Assembly: GCF_021129155.1 (NCBI RefSeq)
Contig: NZ_JAJOMC010000020.1
Span: 1-64,000 of the forward strand
Origin: Arthrobacter sp. AK04
GTDB lineage: Bacteria; Actinomycetota; Actinomycetes; Actinomycetales; Micrococcaceae
Length of the DNA: 64,000 nt
Direction of reading: 5' to 3'
In this document: positions 60,256-64,000 of the stretch, piece by piece
Layout of the letters: every line of letters begins with the position of its first letter
Position numbering within the stretch: position 1 is the first letter of the stretch
Notes under the pieces: model-generated
What the model was told of the DNA's origin: nothing
The model's database searches: none
Seen by the model: only the letters and a program-made list of their open reading frames with translations
Made by a program: the position numbers and the translations under genes

Positions 60256-61167
60256 TTACTTCCGGGACGGGGGCTGCCGGTTGTCCGGCCCCGGCGACTG
60301 CCGGTGCTTGTGGTGCAGTTCGTAGCTGTCGAACACTGCTGATGACGTGGATCCAGCATGGCCGAACTTGCCTCGAAGGACGTCCGCCAGGTCGTCCAGG
60401 GCTGCCTGCAGCATCCGTCCGGCAAACCTAAGTTCAGAGTTGTCGCTTCCTAAGGCGTCTGCGGCCAGCTGATGGGCGTAGGCGATGGTGGCCGGGAGGG
60501 AACCGCGCTTCTCCACCTCGTGGAAGTAGTACGTCTCGTGGAAGGACAGCAGATCGATGCTCACGGCGGCCACGTTCTCCGCCATTGATTCCAGTAGCCC
60601 TGCCGCGTGGCGGGGTTCAAGCGAGGCGATGCCTAATGGTCCTGCTGCTTCCCGGAACAGGTTCAGCTGATGGGCCAGGGCCCTGCGGCGGCTCAAGGCC
60701 GGATAGGTCTGAAGGATCCATGAGACCGTTGCGGTCAGCAACCCGAAGCCGGTGACGGACTGAAGGGCCATCACCAGCCTGAGCAGCGGATGCGCGGCGA
60801 CAATCTCCCCGAAGCCCACGGTCGAGAGAGCCACCAAGGAGACGTAAAGCGCTTCGGCGAAGTCGCCCTGGCGGGGCACCCCGTCTGAATAGATAAAACC
60901 TTCCGGCAGGTGGGGCAGGTACAGCAGGGCCCAGCCGGCGGCCGCCAGGCTTGCCCAGGCCCCAATGACTGCTGCCATGGCAAGCGGCGCGGCAATGGTG
61001 GAGGCGCCGCCCCTCAGTTTCTTCGAGAGCAGCCAGAACCCGCGCATAATGGTCCGCCCCACGGGGCCTGAACCGTGGGGATACAGAAGCGTGTGAAACA
61101 CGTCGGCGAGCATCAACAGAATCAACCCCGCACCCAGAGCGGTCCAGAGCGTTTCCTCGAAGTCCAT
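60256..61167 (-). CDS. Two-helix potassium-channel-type ion channel
   Basis: This is a 303-residue membrane protein. Helices lie at about residues 8-28, 62-85 and 125-150, with a pore loop ALYVSLVALSTVGFGEIVA between the last two. The filter reads TVGFGE, with F in place of the usual Y of TVGYGD; this occurs in the Ion_trans_2 family. The 150-residue C-terminal cytoplasmic part is helical and of unknown function. It probably conducts K+, which suits the trkH/kdpDE-type neighbours. TAGGAT ends five bases before the ATG. Confidence 0.82.
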   Translation of the reverse strand: MDFEETLWTALGAGLILLMLADVFHTLLYPHGSGPVGRTIMRGFWLLSKKLRGGASTIAAPLAMAAVIGAWASLAAAGWALLYLPHLPEGFIYSDGVPRQGDFAEALYVSLVALSTVGFGEIVAAHPLLRLVMALQSVTGFGLLTATVSWILQTYPALSRRRALAHQLNLFREAAGPLGIASLEPRHAAGLLESMAENVAAVSIDLLSFHETYYFHEVEKRGSLPATIAYAHQLAADALGSDNSELRFAGRMLQAALDDLADVLRGKFGHAGSTSSAVFDSYELHHKHRQSPGPDNRQPPSRK

Positions 61168-61172
61168 GCCTC

Positions 61173-61178
61173 ATCCTA
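61173..61178 (-). promoter_or_regulatory. -10 element of ion-channel gene, possibly leaderless
   Basis: Read on the minus strand it is TAGGAT, followed by five bases and the ATG at 61167. Confidence 0.35.
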
Positions 61179-61349
61179 TGGGCGGCGTTGTTTTCAGCGG
61201 TGCGTCCCCGCGAGAGGCGAAAGCCCCTGGATTGCATCCGGGAACGGGCAGATACTGGACGCGAAGCCCCGTGCAGCATCCCTGGCAGAGAGACCGGCGC
61301 CCGCTCCCGGGACGGTTTGCCTGCCGCAGTTCGGGGAAGGAAGGTTCCC

Positions 61350-61637
61350 ATGTCATTGTCGGATGAAGAGCGCAAACGCCTGGACCAGCTCGAACAGGAC
61401 CTCGCCGCGACCGACCCGGAATTGAGCCTCGAACTGCAGTCAGGGCAACCCCGCCGTATGGCGGCACGTTCTGTCAGGGGCATCCTGGCCGCTGTTGCCG
61501 GCTTCGCACTGGTCATTGCCGGGATCGCCACACGGATGACCATGCTCGGCGTCATCGGCTTTCTGCTGATGAGCATGGGTGCTTACTGGTTCCTCAGCGG
61601 CGTGCGCCCAGGGGGCTGGTCCGGCTTTCCGCTGTAA
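61350..61637 (+). CDS. DUF3040 membrane protein
   Basis: This is a 95-residue protein with the DUF3040 start MSLSDEERKRLDQLEQDLAA and two hydrophobic segments (about 42-60 and 63-82). It is an actinobacterial family of unknown function, often expressed in growth or stress. GAAGGAAGG lies ahead of the ATG at 61350. Confidence 0.87.
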   Translation: MSLSDEERKRLDQLEQDLAATDPELSLELQSGQPRRMAARSVRGILAAVAGFALVIAGIATRMTMLGVIGFLLMSMGAYWFLSGVRPGGWSGFPL

Positions 61638-61724
61638 CCCGCTGAGCCGTCATAACCCACCATGAAGCCCGTGGACTCCTGCAGAGATGGAACCGGCGGG
61701 CACGCGCTGTGAAAGGACCGCACG

Positions 61725-62873
61725 TTGTTCACGCAAACCGACCTGACCCGCTTGATGGCCACCGAGTCAGCAGCCGCAACATCGATATTCATGCCAACGC
61801 ACTCCACAGGAAAAGAGGTACGGCAGGATCCCATCCGCTTGAAGAATCTCCTGGCGGACGCCCGGTCGAAGCTGTTGGCGGCCGGCCTGTCCGAAGGAGA
61901 CGCCGATACTACGCTGGGCCCCGTAACGGCCCTTTTGGAGGATCGGGACTTCTGGCAGCACCAAGGCAGCGGATTGGCTCTTTTTATCGATGAGAACCAA
62001 ACAAGTGAATACCGGGTGCCTCTTGCCCTGGAGGAACGCGTGGTTGTTGGAAGAAGATTCCACGTCACGCCTTTGCTGCCCGTGCTGGCAGCAGACGGCC
62101 ATTTCTCTGTCCTGACCATCACGGCCGAGAAAGCCACGCTCTTCGATGCGTCCCGCTATGAACTGGCTGAGGACAGGGCTGCCGGGCTTCCCGACAGGGC
62201 CTTGGTGGAGAACGACTATGAAAGCCCGGCGCAGGCCAGCCCACCTGCCCGGCCCAACGTGGGAACAGCGAACATTCCCAATGCACAGGTGTATGGGGAC
62301 AGCCCGCCTGATTTTAGGAAAGCGCGGCTCCTGGAATTCGTGGCGGACGTGGCGCGGGCGGTTGGGAAGCGCCTTACCGCCAGCCCGCAGCCCCTGGTCC
62401 TTGTGGCAGATGCTGAAATCAGCGGGCACTTCCAGCAGGCCGGCGACGTGGGCCAGTTCCTGGCAGGGGTCGTGGAGACCAATCCGCATGCGCTTGATGC
62501 TGCGGCGCTGCACGACCTGGCCTACCCAGAGGTGAAGGACCGGCTGGACAGCGGACGGCTGGAGGCCCTGACCAATGCCGCTGAACTCCTGGGGCGGGGT
62601 GACCAGGGAGCCACGAGCCATCTCGCGGACATTGTGCGGGCCGCACACCAGGGCCGGATCGACACCCTGCTCCTTCACGACCGCGCGCAGGTCTGGGGGC
62701 GCTACGACAGCGACGCCGACAGCCTTGAGGCGGGGCCGGAATTCGAGTCCTCTGGAGAGGACCTGTTGGGCATCGCCGCCATGAAGACCCTGCAAAACGG
62801 CGGGGATGTCCACGTGATGTCACCGGAGGAACTTCCTGGGGACGCCGATGCAGTAGCGCTTCTGCGCTACTGA
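61725..62873 (+). CDS. baeRF family 3-like release-factor-fold protein
   Basis: This is a 382-residue protein with the layout of bacterial archaeo-eukaryotic release-factor-like (baeRF) proteins: an N-terminal domain to about residue 125, a middle eRF1-like domain with DFRKARLLEFVADVARAVG and the strand PLVLVADAEISGHFQQ, and a C-terminal L7Ae/pelota-like end with LLLHDRAQVWGRYD. Family members are proposed to act at stalled ribosomes or on nucleic acids, and the role is not settled. The start is TTG with AAAGGA seven bases ahead; no better start is nearby. Confidence 0.75.
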   Translation: MFTQTDLTRLMATESAAATSIFMPTHSTGKEVRQDPIRLKNLLADARSKLLAAGLSEGDADTTLGPVTALLEDRDFWQHQGSGLALFIDENQTSEYRVPLALEERVVVGRRFHVTPLLPVLAADGHFSVLTITAEKATLFDASRYELAEDRAAGLPDRALVENDYESPAQASPPARPNVGTANIPNAQVYGDSPPDFRKARLLEFVADVARAVGKRLTASPQPLVLVADAEISGHFQQAGDVGQFLAGVVETNPHALDAAALHDLAYPEVKDRLDSGRLEALTNAAELLGRGDQGATSHLADIVRAAHQGRIDTLLLHDRAQVWGRYDSDADSLEAGPEFESSGEDLLGIAAMKTLQNGGDVHVMSPEELPGDADAVALLRY

Positions 62874-62912
62874 TCCGGGTGCGTTACCGGTCCGGGCCGC
62901 TTGTGCGCCCGC

Positions 62913-63917
62913 TTACTCCGTGACTGCAGTGGGCACCGACTCGCCTCGGTGGGTAACAGGAATGCTGCGGCGGCGCCAGTAGGCGGCCAGGACGGCGCCG
63001 GATACGTTGTGCCAGACGGAGAAAATCGCGCCGGGCAGTGCCGACTCGGGGGTGAGGTACTGCCGGGCCAGGCCTGCTGCAAGGCCGGAGTTCTGCATGC
63101 CCACCTCAACCGCGGTGGTGCGCCGGGAAGGAATTGGCAGCTTGAACAGGCGGGCAGCGCCGTAGCCCAGGGCATAGCCCAGGCTGTTGTGCAGGATCAC
63201 GGCTGTAAGGACCAGCAGTCCGGCGGCGAAGATGGCCTTCGCGCTGGCGGCAACCACCGCAACCACCACGGCCGTGATGGCCAGGACCGAGATCCAGGGA
63301 AGGGCCGGCAGGGCCTTGCTGACCAGCCGCGGCAGGAAAAGCCGGATGACGAGTCCCAGCAGCACGGGGAACAGCACGATCTGCACGATGGACCACGCCA
63401 TGGACCCGGCGTCCACCGGCATGTACTGGCCGGCCAGCCACAGCGCCAGGACGGGCGTCAGCAGGGGAGCGAGCAAAGTGGAGACGGTGGTCATTGCCAC
63501 GGACAGGGCGACGTCGCCCCGGGCCAGGTAGGAGACCACATTGGATGCTGTTCCGCCGGGGCAGCAGCCCACCAGGATGACGCCGGCGGCCAGCGCGGGC
63601 GGCAGGCCCAGCGCCGCCGCGATCAGCCAGCCCAGCAGCGGCATGATGGCGTACTGCGCCACCACGCCGATCACCACGGGGACGGGGCGTTTGGCGATGA
63701 CGGCGAAGTCAGGGGGAGTCAAGGTCAGCCCCATGCCGAACATGATGACCCCCAGCAGGGGGTTGATCCAGGGTGCCAGCCCGGTGAAGGCGGTGGGGGT
63801 GGCAAGCGCCACGGCACCTCCTGCCAGGATCAACAGGGGGAAGAGGGTGACCGCGATGCGGGCGCTGCGTTCTTCGGCGGCAGAGGCCGTCGTCGAAGAT
63901 TCGGGTAAGGAAGACAT
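62913..63917 (-). CDS. BASS-family sodium symporter
   Basis: This is a 334-residue membrane protein with about ten helices. The signature blocks are LLGVIMFGMGLTLTPPDF, GVILVGCCPGGTASNVVSYLARGDVALSV and EVGMQNSGLAAGLA. BASS proteins carry bile acids, pantoate, pyruvate or keto acids with sodium. Here a small organic acid is likelier than a bile salt. It is convergent with the baeRF-like gene. Confidence 0.9.
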   Translation of the reverse strand: MSSLPESSTTASAAEERSARIAVTLFPLLILAGGAVALATPTAFTGLAPWINPLLGVIMFGMGLTLTPPDFAVIAKRPVPVVIGVVAQYAIMPLLGWLIAAALGLPPALAAGVILVGCCPGGTASNVVSYLARGDVALSVAMTTVSTLLAPLLTPVLALWLAGQYMPVDAGSMAWSIVQIVLFPVLLGLVIRLFLPRLVSKALPALPWISVLAITAVVVAVVAASAKAIFAAGLLVLTAVILHNSLGYALGYGAARLFKLPIPSRRTTAVEVGMQNSGLAAGLARQYLTPESALPGAIFSVWHNVSGAVLAAYWRRRSIPVTHRGESVPTAVTE

Positions 63918-63955
63918 GACTACCGGATTATCACAGCGGAGGCCGGGTTTCAGAA

Positions 63956-64000
63956 TCAGAAGGTTTTGATGACGCCGCGCTGGTGCGGTGGGCCGGGTGT
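63956..64000 (-). CDS. C-terminal end of an unidentified gene
   Basis: Fourteen codons of a minus-strand frame end with a TGA at 63956-63958; the visible end reads QRGVIKTF. The gene continues beyond the window. It is too short to assign a family. It lies 39 bases ahead of the BASS gene and could share its transcript. Confidence 0.4.
   Translation of the reverse strand, partial: TPGPPHQRGVIKTF

Noticed and set aside
1..64000. tRNA, rRNA, insertion sequence or replication origin
   Set aside because: I saw no cloverleaf with a conserved T-arm, no transposase motif or terminal inverted repeats, and no DnaA-box cluster. A covariance-model search would be decisive.

Overview
The window is chromosomal DNA from a high-GC actinobacterium. 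Codon use is strongly G/C-ending, GTG and TTG starts are frequent, -10 elements are of the TAGGCT type, and there is a Tat-type lipoprotein signal. The mix of sugar ABC transporters without their own ATPase, LacI/AraC/GntR switches, DUF3040 and Excalibur proteins points to the Micrococcaceae (Arthrobacter/Pseudarthrobacter-like). That placement is inference; no rRNA or tRNA gene is present to test it. I see no CRISPR array, insertion sequence, prophage or replication origin.

Layout: (1) 1-5.7 kb is a glycan-uptake operon: the end of a GH42 beta-galactosidase, LplB/LplC-type permeases, a Tat-type solute-binding lipoprotein and a YesL-like DUF624 protein. (2) 5.7-8.8 kb is a lower-GC accessory stretch: alpha/beta hydrolase, an unknown protein, an S66 (MccF-like) peptidase and a DHFR-fold protein. 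(3) 8.8-10.4 kb is a secreted GH25-like protein with six ChW repeats. (4) 10.5-16.9 kb is a GH3 glycosidase divergent from an oxidoreductase, DUF6807 protein, cupin and LacI regulator, with inverted repeats between them. (5) 16.9-23.5 kb is a complete polyol operon (binding protein, two permeases, polyol dehydrogenase, PfkB kinase) divergent from an AraC regulator. (6) 23.5-28 kb has small proteins and two adjacent Excalibur-domain envelope proteins, one carrying an HNH nuclease domain. (7) 28.2-36.4 kb has a secreted beta-propeller protein, a LuxR regulator, an ABC exporter and a glycosyltransferase. (8) 36.4-39.4 kb holds a low-GC secreted-protein gene between direct repeats beside a CNNM/CorC transporter. 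(9) 39.4-48 kb has a SOUL protein, a coupled marR / acyl-CoA synthetase / DUF2177 operon, a DUF1295 protein, a serine hydrolase and a TetR / SnoaL / NmrA cluster.

(10) 48-55.9 kb is a sugar-acid operon: TRAP transporter (DctP, DctQ, DctM), an enolase-superfamily sugar-acid dehydratase of the L-fuconate type, an aldehyde dehydrogenase of the alpha-ketoglutaric-semialdehyde type and a fumarylacetoacetase-fold enzyme. A GntR regulator is divergent. The set fits oxidation of D-arabinonate (or a stereochemically related acid) to 2-oxoglutarate. (11) 55.9-61.2 kb is a potassium neighbourhood: TrkH, a short KdpD-like kinase, a KdpE-like regulator and a two-helix ion channel. (12) 61.3-64 kb has DUF3040, a baeRF-family protein, a BASS transporter and the tail of one more gene.

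Many single genes here have a TANNNT hexamer ending five to seven bases before the start codon with no Shine-Dalgarno sequence, which indicates leaderless transcripts. Longer operons instead use strong Shine-Dalgarno sites and ATGA-type stop/start overlaps. The candidates for something new are the GH3/oxidoreductase/DUF6807/cupin locus, the Excalibur-HNH pair with an orphan terminator in front of it, the ChW protein built from a duplicated triplet, and the KdpD-like kinase next to trkH.
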